Numbered from the stretch's first letter, positions 8,299 to 17,864 are shown. The stretch is DNA of 19,445 nucleotides from Trichomonas tenax (GCA_023091735.1 JALKBU010000966.1:1-19445), one strand, 5' to 3'. The notes: generated by a model from the letters alone, not told the origin. Program-made: numbers and translations.

Positions 8299-9025
8299 AC
8301 AATATAACTATAGTGGAAGACTTTATTTTGTGTATATCGATAGAGAACGACCATACGAAACATCAGCATGAATATTATGTGAATTTGAAGTGTTGAATGA
8401 AATTGATGAAAATATTAAAATTTGAAATATAGTCCAGGGTTGGGGGTGGAATCTACAGTATGATTTTAGTATGTTTGAAATGGTAGAAAGCTTATATCAA
8501 TTGTATTGAAACAAATTGAGTCTGAATCAAGATCCTAATGATGTGTTTAGATAAATTAATTAAACTATATGATTGTATTGTGCAATGCTAAAATATAGGG
8601 AATATGTGCAGACTAATTAAAAAACATATATGAAGAGTTTTGAAACGTATTATTGTGTTATTTACATATGATGGTGTGAACATTCTTATACATAAGTTGC
8701 TAATGAGTATTTCATATATTTGATGAAAGTATAATGAAATTTAATTTTGAAGTGATACAAAATATTAAAAGAAATTAGTCTAAATAAGCGCAATCGTTAT
8801 AGGTGGCTTCATACATAATGGACATAAAAATGCTATAGATATATATGAAATAAAATGAAAATGAAAAAAAAATTAATAAAATTAGAATCCTATGATCTTT
8901 TTGTTATGAATATATATTGGCATGTGTTTTTGTATAGTGTGGAATTATAGTATTAATTAAAGTATCATTTCATGAAAACGAATTTCTGCCATGTAAAATT
9001 GATTTATCATGTAGGAAAAGTAGAG
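8247..9025. mobile_element. Putative small inverted-terminal-repeat element
   Basis: CCCTACTTTTCCTACAT at 8247-8263 is matched in reverse complement by ATGTAGGAAAAGTAGAG at 9009-9025, 16 of 17 positions. The left end extends into the 55-bp dispersed repeat, which shows this end is a repeated family. The 779 bp between the outer ends contain no long open frame. No clear target duplication is visible (left flank TATTATATA, right flank TTTTATAAC). It may be a non-autonomous DNA transposon or the eroded ends of one. Confidence 0.4.
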
Positions 9026-9501
9026 TTTTATAACTTTACATTTTTACATTGTCAAATTTTTATATCTATTATATTTTTACTGCTCATCACAACTTCGTAA
9101 CTATTATAATATTTCACTTAATGACACTTTGAATTTCTGTTTATCAAATATCGACATTTTTTCAAAATGCACGCAGCTACTTATATCTTGCAACACTAGG
9201 TTACCCAAGATAATTCAAATATAACGCAGGCGTATAATGCAGTCAATTCTGATAAATTAAGCCAGATATGCACACATATTCAGCCATTTCAATAGTCTTT
9301 TACTCTCACAACACGGATTATATCACTATGTATAAATTGAAAATAGATCGTTGTTGATGAAAAGTCGATTTTCCTTGCAAAAATCGAATTCTGCTTTTTT
9401 TTTCGATAATTAGCACACAAAATGATTTGTAATGCGAGTGGAAATATATGCAGCACTCGAGAGCACTATGATTTCGTTATAAATATTTGATAATACTTTA
9501 A

Positions 9502-9672
9502 AATAAAAAAGATATCTCCAGATATGAGGAAAAAGTAAGTAATTTCGACTTGTTGACTTCAAATTCACGTTTAACTGTTGATGTACTACAAGATAGTTTC
9601 ATGGTTTTCTTCAGCGACGGGGGCGAGTATTCAAAGTTCGACGATCCCCTCGAATTGAGAGCTGGGTTTTGA
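9502..9672 (+). other. Short GC-richer open frame, possible gene remnant
   Basis: A 56-codon open frame ending TGA includes an ATG at 9601. The 23 residues from this ATG (MVFFSDGGEYSKFDDPLEL, then RAGF) use codons such as AGC, GAC, GGC, GAG, TTC and CTC, unlike the surrounding AT-rich DNA and like the coding regions here. It may be a tiny gene or a surviving piece of a decayed or transposed gene. I do not recognise the peptide. Confidence 0.25.
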
Positions 9673-10155
9673 ATGCGGATTTATAACGAATGCAATCATA
9701 AGTGAATATGTGTGTTTTGAGTCTATATTTGCAAAAACACTTCGGATATAGTCTAGAACTTCACCATATTAGTAACAAGAAATTATATTCAATATTGAAC
9801 GAGATATTAGTTTTTCAGAATTGAACATTCTGCTTCTTATAACTTAATCTTCACAAAGCAGAGTCTAATAATATTAGTATATATATTATATATGCCCTAT
9901 ATATCATAATGTAACAGAGAGCAAATTGCATGTTAATGATGTTTTCTCGGTAAAAATGAAAATTTTGAAAAAGATCAATTTTTAGTTCTCACTATCCAGG
10001 CGCTCGCTGGATGTGCATACAACAGTGGTATAAAGTATAGTTGGTATGTATACATATAGATATACTTTAAAGTCTTTTGATTGGACTTTTAGAGTAGAAG
10101 AGTGAAGCTTAAAATTTGAGTACTTGGAACTGGAGCCTTAACATAACAATATTTT

Positions 10156-10159
10156 TTTA
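10156..10159 (-). terminator. TAAA polyadenylation signal overlapping the stop codon
   Basis: On the minus strand the stop codon plus the next base read TAAA, followed by an A-rich run. This is the same arrangement as at 106-109 and 8218-8221. Confidence 0.45.
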
Positions 10160-13100
10160 ATTAACATTAAATGCAGTTGAAAGGAGTGAAAGAGCCGCTT
10201 CTTTATCAATGAGAGCAAGATTCCTGAGCTTCTCAATGATGAATTTGGATTTCTCGAACTTATTGAAAACTTTATTATAGTTTGAAAGTCTTCGTTTCGC
10301 TTTCTCGAGAAGAAGCTTGACTGTTTCATCGTTGGCTTCACAGTAGACGCCTAAAACTGGTCCAAGCTCCATCATAACAAGCTCATTCGATGAAGGAGCA
10401 TTTCCTAATATAACTTCATTCGCAAGTGCCAAAGCAAGTTCTGTCAATCCTGCAGTTTCCTGAACTCTCACTCCAAGGACTCCGTTGGCATTCTTCAGGC
10501 GCGCGATTGTGAGTTTGCTGTCTGGAGATAATGGATAACTTGTTGAGCGTGGCATCCTGGACTTACGTCGAGGGAATTCGGCAAATTTGAGGGTAAGAGA
10601 CTCACAAGAACTTGTTAAGGCATTAAAGTTGTCATCAAAAAGATTCTTGAGAGAGTCAATGCTTCTGCAAAATTGCGAGAATCTTATTTCTGTCGTTTCT
10701 TTTGCATCTTTTAGAGCTTGGGAATACATTTCGATTTGTTTATCTTTCTGTGAATTCTGTCTTTGGAGCTTCTTGATTGTCATTGCTTGGCTCTTTAAAT
10801 GCTGGCGTACTTCTTCCAATAACTTTGGATCATTTTCTGCTTTAGTTGCTTCAAGTCTTCCTTTGACTTTTATAAGAGAGCTCTTCAATATCTTTGTGTC
10901 TGAATTGTACTTCTTCGTTAATTCATTCAACTGATCTCTGAGGCTGTTGTTTTCTTCCTTCAATGAAAGAAGGCCGTCGTTGCAACTGTTGTTTTGTGCA
11001 TTCGTTTCGTTATTAGAGTTATTTCTTGAAGAGTTCTTCAACGATGCATTCTCGTTCCTGAGTTTCTTCAATTGTCTGACAGCAGTATTCAGCGCCTTTT
11101 CTACTTCTTGCTTCTGCTTTTGGCTTTCAATAGCCTTTTCTTTAGCCATCGATATCTTATCATTTATATCTGTTTCTTCATCTGTTTCGATGAACAATGT
11201 TAAGAAATCATTGATTTCATTCTCTAAATTGCCACTCTTTTCTTCTCCTTTCTTGAGTTCTTCCTCAAGATCATGAAGTTTGGCTGCTAACTGTTCGAAC
11301 TTTTCGGAATCTTCGTTAGACTTTCCACTGTCTAACTGCTTATGAAGATCTTCGTTCTCTTGTGTGAGCTTTGTAATTTGTTGACTCATTGAATCTGAAG
11401 TCTCCTTCAAATTCAATCTTTCCTGTTTGTATTGGTTATTTTCGATCTTTAATGCTTCGTTTTCGAGAACAAGTTTCTGATTTTCAGTTTCATGTTCTTT
11501 GCTCAAGTTCTTTAACTCATTGTTCTCTTTCTCAAGGTTTGCGACTTTATCGTGATCATTGTCTGTCTTTGCTTCATCTGAAGCATTTTCGAGTTTTTGT
11601 TTGAGTTCTTTATTTTCATTTATCAGGTTCTCGTTTTCTATTTGAAGTTCTTTGTTTGTTGTGCAAAGCTGATCCAAGTCGCTATACAACTTTGAGATCT
11701 TTTCGGAATCAATATAAGCATCGTTCTTGTTTTGTTTCAACATGGTATTCTCTTCTTCGAGCGTTGAAATGCGGTGCGACAATTGCTCGAGTTGCTCTAT
11801 CATTGCCTTTTCCGTTTCTTCAGAGTTCTTGATGTTGCTCTTATATTGCTCATTCTCGATCTTCAGTGCCTCATTCATCAAATTAATCTGTTCATTCTTC
11901 TGCGTTAGTTCATCAACTTGTTGTTTAGATTCTTCGACTTGTGATCTTAAAGAAGAATTATCAGCTTCGAGTTTGGAAATAGATGATGACATATTTTCGA
12001 GTTGTTCACTCATCATCTGTTCTGTAGATGATGAATTACTCTGTTGTTGCTTGATTTGTTCGTTTTCGATCTTAAGTGCTTCATTATTCGATTGAATTTG
12101 TTCGATGTCGTTCCTTAATTTGGAATTGTCTGATTCGAGCTGCGAAACAGATTGAGACATCTTCTCGAGTTGTTCAGACATCATTTTCTCTGTTTCGTTT
12201 GCATTATTCTCTTTCTGTTTATATTGGTTATTTTCGATATTCAATCCTTCAAGTTCTAATTTAAGCTGTTCATTTGTTTGATTTAATGACTCTATTTCAT
12301 TCTTTAATTTATTGTTCTCGTCTTGTAACTGTTCTTTCTCTTTCTTTAGATTCTCAAGTTGTTGGTTTGCTCCTTCGCTAGCAGGCGTTGAAACTGCAGA
12401 AGAAGATTTGAGTCGTGAGTTTTCTTCTTGTAATTGTCCAATTTCATTCGAGAATTTATCAAGTTGTTGAGTCATATCATTGATTGTTTCGTTCAATGTG
12501 TTTCGTTCCTGTTTGTATTGATTCAATTCAATCTTGAGTGCTTCTTCTTCGAAGTTCATTGAATTTTGAGATTTAAGATCCTCGTTTTCGTTTTGAAGAT
12601 TTGCAATTTTTTCTTTGAGTTTTTTGTTTTCATTTTCTAAATTTACAACTTCATATGAAAGGCTGAGAAGTTTCTCGTTCACAGTATTGTATGATTCTGT
12701 TGAATTTGTCAACTCTTGCTTGCTATTATCGAGTTGAATTTGCAATTGTTGATTTTCTGATTTTAGTTTCTCTGTTTCCTCGTTTGATAACATGCTTGAG
12801 GTGGATGATTTAAGTTTACTGTTTTCGTCTTCCAATTGTTTAATTTTATCTTCTAGTGAATTATCTTCGTTAGATTCTTCTTTTCCATCTTTATTCGCGT
12901 TGGACTCTAATTTTTCGATTTTCTCGTTAAGTTCTTCTATTGTTGCTGTGAGTTCATCTGTTTCATCTTGAAGATTATCAATTTGATTTTCTTTGTCTTC
13001 TATTTGTTCGTCTTTTTCTTCGATATCACATTTGAGATCATCCACTTCAGTTGTTAAATCATCAACTTGTGTCTTAAGTTTCTCGCTTTCCTCTCTAAGA

Positions 13101-13930
13101 TTAAATAATTCAACTTGATAATTTTCTTTAAGAGATTTCATTTCTTCGTAACCTTTGTTCTCTTTTGTAAGTTCTTCGATTCTCTTTTCCAGTGTATCAA
13201 TCTTCTGGAAATGAATGCTTAATTTCTGAGTAGATTCTTGCTTAATTTGGTCTATTTGATTTTCCAAGGAACTTATTATCTTCTGATCTTCGTCATTTAG
13301 CTGATTGAACTTTATTTTAAGCATTTCAACGAGATTTGAAAATTTCAAATTATCTTGTTTTAAGCTGTTTAACTTATCTTGAAGTAACCTATTATCGCTT
13401 TCGGCTTTTCTAAGATTTTCTGATAATGTTTGCACTTCTTTGCTGTTATTTTGATTATTTTGATTTTCCGACTTCAAATTCTGGAGCTCTTTCTTCAGTT
13501 GCTCGTTTTCATTCGACAAATCATCTATCTCTTTAGAAAGTTGCTCGATTTCTTCTTTGTTGTGATCATTTTCAGCAGATGAATTCTTTAGTGAATCAAT
13601 AGAAGCTTTCATTTGCGAGTTTTCGTCCAACAGCTTCGAAATTTCTTGATTTAGCGTATCAATTTGGCTATTTTCCGATGCAAGTTTTTGAAGATAACTT
13701 TTAAGTCTTTGAATTTCTTGTTGCATCTCGTTTTCTTTCGATTCCAACTGTTGCTTCAAATGCTCATTCTCATCTGAAGCTTTTTCGAACTCAGATGTAA
13801 TTGATTCAACTTCATTCTTCGAATCTTCGAGCTGTTGCTTCAACGATTCTATCTCTTGCAGCGCCTCATCGCGCTCTGTGGTCACTTCGTCCAGTTCTGT
13901 GGCAAGCGCTTCAAGTTCAGAATCACTCAT
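10157..13930 (-). CDS. Very long coiled-coil protein with a C-terminal non-coiled domain
   Basis: 1257 residues from the first ATG (MSDSELEAL); the frame continues eight codons upstream only to a TTG, so 13930 is the better start. Residues 1 to about 1110 are E-, K-, Q-, N- and L-rich coiled coil, of the type often labelled 'viral A-type inclusion protein' in trichomonad annotation, a label that carries no functional meaning. Five copies of a module starting near (E)ALKIEN-x-QYKQ and continuing ET-x-x-x-M-x-x-QLE occur in residues about 460-830 with irregular spacing, a sign of internal duplication. Residues about 1122-1257 differ: a basic serine/proline linker (RKSRMPRSTSYPLSPDSK), then leucine- and alanine-rich helices that may form a small globular or targeting domain. 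No membrane anchor is seen. A golgin-, centrosome- or cytoskeleton-type tether is plausible but unproven. The stop lies in TAAA. It is divergent from the WD40 gene. Confidence 0.8.
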   Translation of the reverse strand: MSDSELEALATELDEVTTERDEALQEIESLKQQLEDSKNEVESITSEFEKASDENEHLKQQLESKENEMQQEIQRLKSYLQKLASENSQIDTLNQEISKLLDENSQMKASIDSLKNSSAENDHNKEEIEQLSKEIDDLSNENEQLKKELQNLKSENQNNQNNSKEVQTLSENLRKAESDNRLLQDKLNSLKQDNLKFSNLVEMLKIKFNQLNDEDQKIISSLENQIDQIKQESTQKLSIHFQKIDTLEKRIEELTKENKGYEEMKSLKENYQVELFNLREESEKLKTQVDDLTTEVDDLKCDIEEKDEQIEDKENQIDNLQDETDELTATIEELNEKIEKLESNANKDGKEESNEDNSLEDKIKQLEDENSKLKSSTSSMLSNEETEKLKSENQQLQIQLDNSKQELTNSTESYNTVNEKLLSLSYEVVNLENENKKLKEKIANLQNENEDLKSQNSMNFEEEALKIELNQYKQERNTLNETINDMTQQLDKFSNEIGQLQEENSRLKSSSAVSTPASEGANQQLENLKKEKEQLQDENNKLKNEIESLNQTNEQLKLELEGLNIENNQYKQKENNANETEKMMSEQLEKMSQSVSQLESDNSKLRNDIEQIQSNNEALKIENEQIKQQQSNSSSTEQMMSEQLENMSSSISKLEADNSSLRSQVEESKQQVDELTQKNEQINLMNEALKIENEQYKSNIKNSEETEKAMIEQLEQLSHRISTLEEENTMLKQNKNDAYIDSEKISKLYSDLDQLCTTNKELQIENENLINENKELKQKLENASDEAKTDNDHDKVANLEKENNELKNLSKEHETENQKLVLENEALKIENNQYKQERLNLKETSDSMSQQITKLTQENEDLHKQLDSGKSNEDSEKFEQLAAKLHDLEEELKKGEEKSGNLENEINDFLTLFIETDEETDINDKISMAKEKAIESQKQKQEVEKALNTAVRQLKKLRNENASLKNSSRNNSNNETNAQNNSCNDGLLSLKEENNSLRDQLNELTKKYNSDTKILKSSLIKVKGRLEATKAENDPKLLEEVRQHLKSQAMTIKKLQRQNSQKDKQIEMYSQALKDAKETTEIRFSQFCRSIDSLKNLFDDNFNALTSSCESLTLKFAEFPRRKSRMPRSTSYPLSPDSKLTIARLKNANGVLGVRVQETAGLTELALALANEVILGNAPSSNELVMMELGPVLGVYCEANDETVKLLLEKAKRRLSNYNKVFNKFEKSKFIIEKLRNLALIDKEAALSLLSTAFNVN

Positions 13931-13996
13931 TGCCACACAACTAAAATTTGTCAAAATTTAGTATTTAAAGTCCAACGCATTTCCACAAAAGTGACA

Positions 13997-14006
13997 GGGT
14001 CGACCC
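13997..14006. promoter_or_regulatory. GGGTCGACCC palindrome upstream of the long coiled-coil gene
   Basis: A perfect 10-bp GC-rich palindrome lies 67 bp before the minus-strand start at 13930, in otherwise AT-rich DNA. It could bind a dimeric factor. No known motif match is claimed. Confidence 0.25.
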
Positions 14007-14794
14007 CTCAATTCGCACTTTTTCCCTTCAAAAGCAATGTAAACATTAGAAAAAAATCCGACTTTTTGTGTTACACTTTCGTGCAACTCCATTGGAGGCA
14101 CTTTAGAAGGTTTTTACTCGACAGTGATGCATCAGGGGATGCTGCAAAAGCATCCTGAGCACTTTGGATGTGCGCATTATCTATCCATTACGTAGCGAAT
14201 GAGTGATTGGGCACATTTTGTGCTCAAACAAGGCTTTGGAGCGTGCAGTAGGCTACCAGCACCATTGTCTACGTAAATTAGGATGCTCCACATTTTGATT
14301 TTTTTAAATGGAAGTGTTTCGTGTCCCACTTGACGTGGCAAATCTTTTTTATTCTAATTGTTGAGAAAATAGAGCAAACGCTTTTTTAAGATATAGCTTG
14401 AGTCATGTACATACTGATCTAAAGAAATTTTGTTCAATCTCTATTGATATAATTAAGAGAAAGGAAGAGTTGAGATAAAGAAATAATTGTAAATAATCCT
14501 TAACATGAAATAACACATTGCATATAATATATGCCATATCCTTATGTACATTGCTTTAAAGTTTAATGATTATTTATATAATATATGATGAGTTATAATG
14601 ACTTTTTTAAACGAATCATGGTGATTTTAAAAAACTTCATTCATTTGTATCTCTATCATTTAACAATATCATATCAAGACATCAATATCTAAACAGTCTA
14701 TGTAATGCATTTTATCATTGTTCATATTCGTTTTCATATGAAAACATATATAATAGAAAGATTTTCCTGATTTCACCATATTACTTCTTATGAA

Positions 14795-14885
14795 ATATCA
14801 CTTTATTCTTCACAAATCAAAAATTAATACATTGTAAATCTATTGCCAATTAGAAATAAAAATGTTGTGATGAATAAAGTGATAT
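14795..14885. repeat. Imperfect 21-bp inverted repeat with 49-bp spacer
   Basis: ATATCACTTTATTCTTCACAA (two parts: 14795-14814 and the last A at 14815) is reverse complementary to 14865-14885 at 20 of 21 positions. It lies about 175 bp before the WD40 start. It may be a small hairpin element or paired binding sites. Confidence 0.45.
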
Positions 14886-15045
14886 ATCTTCAAATTTTTA
14901 AATCATATTGATTTTTAGTTAACATGTGGTAAAGTACATGAAATAGGCCCTATGCCTATTGTCAGAATTATAGTAGAATGATCCTGAGTAAGAAAGATAT
15001 GATTTTGCCACGTAAATATCAAATTATGACATGTAATGACAAGTA

Positions 15046-15058
15046 ATTTACATAAAAT
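15046..15058 (+). promoter_or_regulatory. Possible initiator before the WD40 gene
   Basis: TTTACATAAAAT immediately precedes the ATG at 15059 and shares its TTTACAT core, at nearly the same spacing, with the start of the CARMIL-like gene. This supports both start calls and suggests very short 5' UTRs. Confidence 0.3.
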
Positions 15059-17770
15059 ATGGAAGAGCCTATATTAGATAAGATTATTGGATGTTCGAAT
15101 TTGACAAAATGCAAAATGTCAGTCCACTACGAAACTGGAGCGACAGTTTTTGCGTCCCACGGCTTTTTATCGATCGTTGTACCTCAAAAGAAACAACGTT
15201 ATGATTTCAAAATCGCTGATGATGGAAGAGAAATCTCCGCACTTGCATTTTCGGTCAATGAACCATCAGTTGTTGTCGGTGAATTGGGAACGAGCGCGAG
15301 ATTGTTCATATTCACCTTTAATGAAAAATTCGATTCGATTTTATCGAAACAAGAAATCAAAACGAAAGAAAATGGATTCTCTTACCTCGCGCTGAACCAG
15401 AAAGTCGGTAAATTAATCACAGTTGGAAATGATGAAAATCCGTTTTTATTATTATGGGATTTAACGCAGCCACGACCAGCGTGCATTGGATATTATCACC
15501 TTCCTGTTGTCCCACAGCACGTAACTTTCTCACCAGACTGCAATTTTGCAATTGTTTCGGGCGATAAGTTGTTAAAAGCGATCGATACATCAATATCTTA
15601 TGCGTCAACACCCTGCATTCTCAAGACACGCAACTTCAATATTGGTAAATACAAAACATCAGTTTTTGTTTCATCAGCAGTCAACGCGCGTCCACCTTAC
15701 AACATATATAGTCTCACTGATACCGGTACGCTGTGCATCATCGATTCGACATCAGTTTCATTCCAACCGAGGAAAAAATTTGCAAATTCAACCCAAAGAA
15801 ATTTACCTCCGGTTTTAGTCACTCCTATTAACTTAAATAATGGTCCCACTACATGCATCACGCTTGATAGAAAGATTATTTTAGTAGGCACTGCAAATGG
15901 AAGCATTTTAGCCATCAAACGCGATGGTGACGAGCACAGAATATTCGGGCAGTTCGCAGCAGACGGAAAATGCGTTACTGCTGTCGGGATCGCAGATAGA
16001 ATGATATCCGCTGCATACGATGATGGAAGTATCATTTGTTGGCAGAGAAAGATATCTTCCGCACCAATCATTAGCCTGCCTTCTCACATTGGTCCTGTTT
16101 GCCAGTTCTGTTTCGCAAAAGACAAATCCATTGTGATTTCTGGTGGAAGCGATGGCACTGTTAAGGAGTGGCGAATCCAAAGGAATAATGGACTCGTAGG
16201 CAAGAGTTCTCAAGAGTTAATTTTCTCAACTCAAGTTACAAGCAAAGTTCAAGACTTTCATTCACAGCTTTGTGGCGTCCGCTGTATTGCAACATTTGCA
16301 AACCTTGTTTTTGCAGGTGATAATAATGGTATTCTGCATGTTCTCGAATTATCAACATTGAACGAGATCCAAAGAGTTATCGAGAATAAAGCAGGAATTT
16401 TCTCGATCGCTGTTCATCCGAAGCTTCCTTATCTCGCAACTGGTGGTGCCGATGGCGTTATCAGGCTATACAGCATATATCCAGAATCAACATCAGCAGT
16501 TCTCAGCCGTACTGAAATAGTTACAGCACACTCAACGCCAATCATGGATATATGCTTTGCAGGAACATCAATTGTTTCATGTTCTACAGATGGAGTGCGA
16601 TTCATGACGAAGGAGCTAAAGAAGTATGCAACGTATCATCCTGAAGAGCCTTGCCTCACACTCGCTGCTGTTCCCAATGAGAAGTTCGTCGTTGCTGGCG
16701 GCTGCGATCACTCTGTTGTTATATTGCGCGCAAGTAATGGAACTGTTTTCAGAAGATATAAGCTTTCGATGTCCGCCTATCCACTCCATGTTTGTGTCGA
16801 TAGAAGTGGCCTTTTCGTTGCTGTTACGATGAGTGATGGCAGCTGCAGAATCTTAGATATTATGAGTGGTGATGTCATTGAAATGTTCTTGTCCATGGCT
16901 GGAATTATAACTGCCGTTGCCTTTCATGAGGATGATATTCTCCTTTCATCAGTCAGTGGATGTATAATGAGATGGAGTTTGCCAAATGCAATCCACAATG
17001 TCATCACAGAGAAACTCTCAAAGGATCTCCCAATCATTGACTTGATTGATGATGAACCTCAGATGCCTCTTAATAGAAGAGAGATGGTTACTGCTGGTTC
17101 AATGCTCAATTTCTCTGCTGCGCCAAAGTCCCATCTTTTCAAGCCAGTAGAAGAGGAGCCAATGTCCAATGGGCAGCCTGTCATTGGCGAAGAACTCGAT
17201 GCAACCGATGGCAATACCGCCGGATTTGATGCTCCAAGACCTTCTGTTGTTGGCAGTGAAGAGTCGAAAGTCGATGCTATTGTAAGAGCAAGTTTTGTTC
17301 GTGCAAAGAAGGATAATGATGCTAGCAATACTGAGTTTGATTTTCCTTCAGCAAGAGATAGAAAGAGAGAAGAAGACGTCGTTGTTGTCGTTGACGAAAA
17401 CCACAATACAGGAAAACTTCGAAACTCGATGTCTCTTAAAAAGAGAAAGAAGAGTGATAGCGATCCTTTCGTTGTCACTGACTCATCACCAACGAACTCT
17501 GGTTCGCCGACTATTTCCGTTATCACGAAGAGAAAACCGAAAACTAAATCAGAAGAGATCCAGAATACAATAGATGAATTCCTCGATGTTGCAACTCGCG
17601 TGAAAGAGCTCCTTGTGTATACCCCACAGAATATGGAAGAACAAAGAGCGCAAAGCGAGCTGAGGATAGTATATACCGAATTGCAGAGAGAATGTATCAA
17701 GGAAGAATGGTTCGGACAGATGATGAACTCATATTTCATCAAATTCTTCGAATTCATTAAGAAGGATTAA
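15059..17770 (+). CDS. WD40 double-propeller protein resembling WDR62/MAPKBP1
   Basis: 903 residues. The opening (residues 6-90: LDKIIGCSNL, a TGATVFASHG turn, ISALAFS, then VVGELGTSARLFIF) follows the start of the WDR62/MAPKBP1 family, where the same order LExVLG, TGxVAYLAG, LSALAFSPDG and VTGENGxxPAVRIWD is found. WD-type blades run to about residue 645; examples are FLLLWDL near 129-135, SGGSDGTVKEWRI near 362-374 and ATGGADGVIRLYSI near 460-473. That size is enough for two propellers. Residues about 655-825 are low-complexity and acidic/serine-rich with basic clusters (KKRKK near 794, KRKPKTK near 822) that could be nuclear localisation signals. Residues 830-903 look helical (IDEFLDVATRVKELL) and end WFGQMMNSYFIKFFEFIKKD. 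WDR62-type proteins scaffold JNK signalling and spindle poles in animals; other large WD40 scaffolds cannot be excluded. The last 50 codons lie inside the left arm of a large inverted repeat. Confidence 0.72.
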   Translation: MEEPILDKIIGCSNLTKCKMSVHYETGATVFASHGFLSIVVPQKKQRYDFKIADDGREISALAFSVNEPSVVVGELGTSARLFIFTFNEKFDSILSKQEIKTKENGFSYLALNQKVGKLITVGNDENPFLLLWDLTQPRPACIGYYHLPVVPQHVTFSPDCNFAIVSGDKLLKAIDTSISYASTPCILKTRNFNIGKYKTSVFVSSAVNARPPYNIYSLTDTGTLCIIDSTSVSFQPRKKFANSTQRNLPPVLVTPINLNNGPTTCITLDRKIILVGTANGSILAIKRDGDEHRIFGQFAADGKCVTAVGIADRMISAAYDDGSIICWQRKISSAPIISLPSHIGPVCQFCFAKDKSIVISGGSDGTVKEWRIQRNNGLVGKSSQELIFSTQVTSKVQDFHSQLCGVRCIATFANLVFAGDNNGILHVLELSTLNEIQRVIENKAGIFSIAVHPKLPYLATGGADGVIRLYSIYPESTSAVLSRTEIVTAHSTPIMDICFAGTSIVSCSTDGVRFMTKELKKYATYHPEEPCLTLAAVPNEKFVVAGGCDHSVVILRASNGTVFRRYKLSMSAYPLHVCVDRSGLFVAVTMSDGSCRILDIMSGDVIEMFLSMAGIITAVAFHEDDILLSSVSGCIMRWSLPNAIHNVITEKLSKDLPIIDLIDDEPQMPLNRREMVTAGSMLNFSAAPKSHLFKPVEEEPMSNGQPVIGEELDATDGNTAGFDAPRPSVVGSEESKVDAIVRASFVRAKKDNDASNTEFDFPSARDRKREEDVVVVVDENHNTGKLRNSMSLKKRKKSDSDPFVVTDSSPTNSGSPTISVITKRKPKTKSEEIQNTIDEFLDVATRVKELLVYTPQNMEEQRAQSELRIVYTELQRECIKEEWFGQMMNSYFIKFFEFIKKD

Positions 17771-17864
17771 TAGATATATTTTTGTATGTAATTAATTGTT
17801 ATAAACTGTATATTAAAATGCATTCTTTATTCATCATTATCTTCACTATCCGAGGAACGAAAAT
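17618..17864 (+). repeat. Left arm of a 247-bp inverted repeat
   Basis: Reverse complement of 18581-18827 at 246 of 247 positions with no gaps (only 17851 C versus 18594 A disagrees). It covers the last 50 codons and stop of the WD40 gene, the 75-bp intergenic stretch, and the last codons and stop of the CUE-Smr gene. Matching stops sharply at both ends. Confidence 0.95.
17771..17845. terminator. Shared 3'-end region of two convergent genes
   Basis: Only 75 bp separate the stops of the WD40 gene (plus) and the CUE-Smr gene (minus). TAAA occurs on the plus strand within 17801-17820, and AATAAAGAATG on the minus strand near 17820-17834. The two mRNAs must overlap or end very close together. 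The same segment is duplicated in inverse orientation at 18600-18674. Confidence 0.4.

Larger units (their letters stand above)
8221..10156. other. 1.9-kb convergent, gene-poor AT-rich region
   Basis: This spacer between two gene 3' ends has no convincing gene. It begins with copy 2 of the 55-bp repeat (8244-8298), which has an inverted partner at 9009-9025. A GC-richer patch at about 9609-9660 lies in a short open frame (9502-9672). An AT-alternating tract occurs near 9875-9910. A 9-bp inverted repeat TAAAGTATA/TATACTTTA lies at 10031-10069. The rest shows nothing I can name. Confidence 0.5.
13931..15058. other. Divergent promoter region between the coiled-coil and WD40 genes
   Basis: 1.13 kb between two 5' ends. 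The part next to the coiled-coil gene (13931-14330) is richer in GC and holds the perfect palindrome GGGTCGACCC (13997-14006) and a small stem-loop near 14131-14157 (TCAGG..ATGCT with AGCATCCTGA). From 14340 to 15058 it is AT-rich and includes an imperfect inverted repeat at 14795-14885. No gene is seen. TTTACATAAAAT directly before the WD40 ATG may be an initiator. Confidence 0.45.

Noticed and set aside
9635..9655. GTTCGACGATCCCC as part of a tRNA T-arm
   Set aside because: Spacing differs from the GTTCGANNCC box by one base, and no A box, anticodon arm or acceptor pairing could be found.
13931..13954. Eight-codon upstream extension of the long coiled-coil gene
   Set aside because: It would need a TTG start; the in-frame ATG at 13930 gives a natural acidic start (MSDSELEAL).
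14131..14157. Stem-loop TCAGG..ATGCT / AGCATCCTGA
   Set aside because: Ten base pairs with a bulge in a promoter region; plausible by chance and without a partner signal.
17059..17757. 232-codon open frame on the minus strand opposite the WD40 gene
   Set aside because: It is the antisense shadow of the serine/lysine-rich C-terminal part of the WD40 protein. Composition is S/F/L-rich as expected from reverse reading, and there is no domain.
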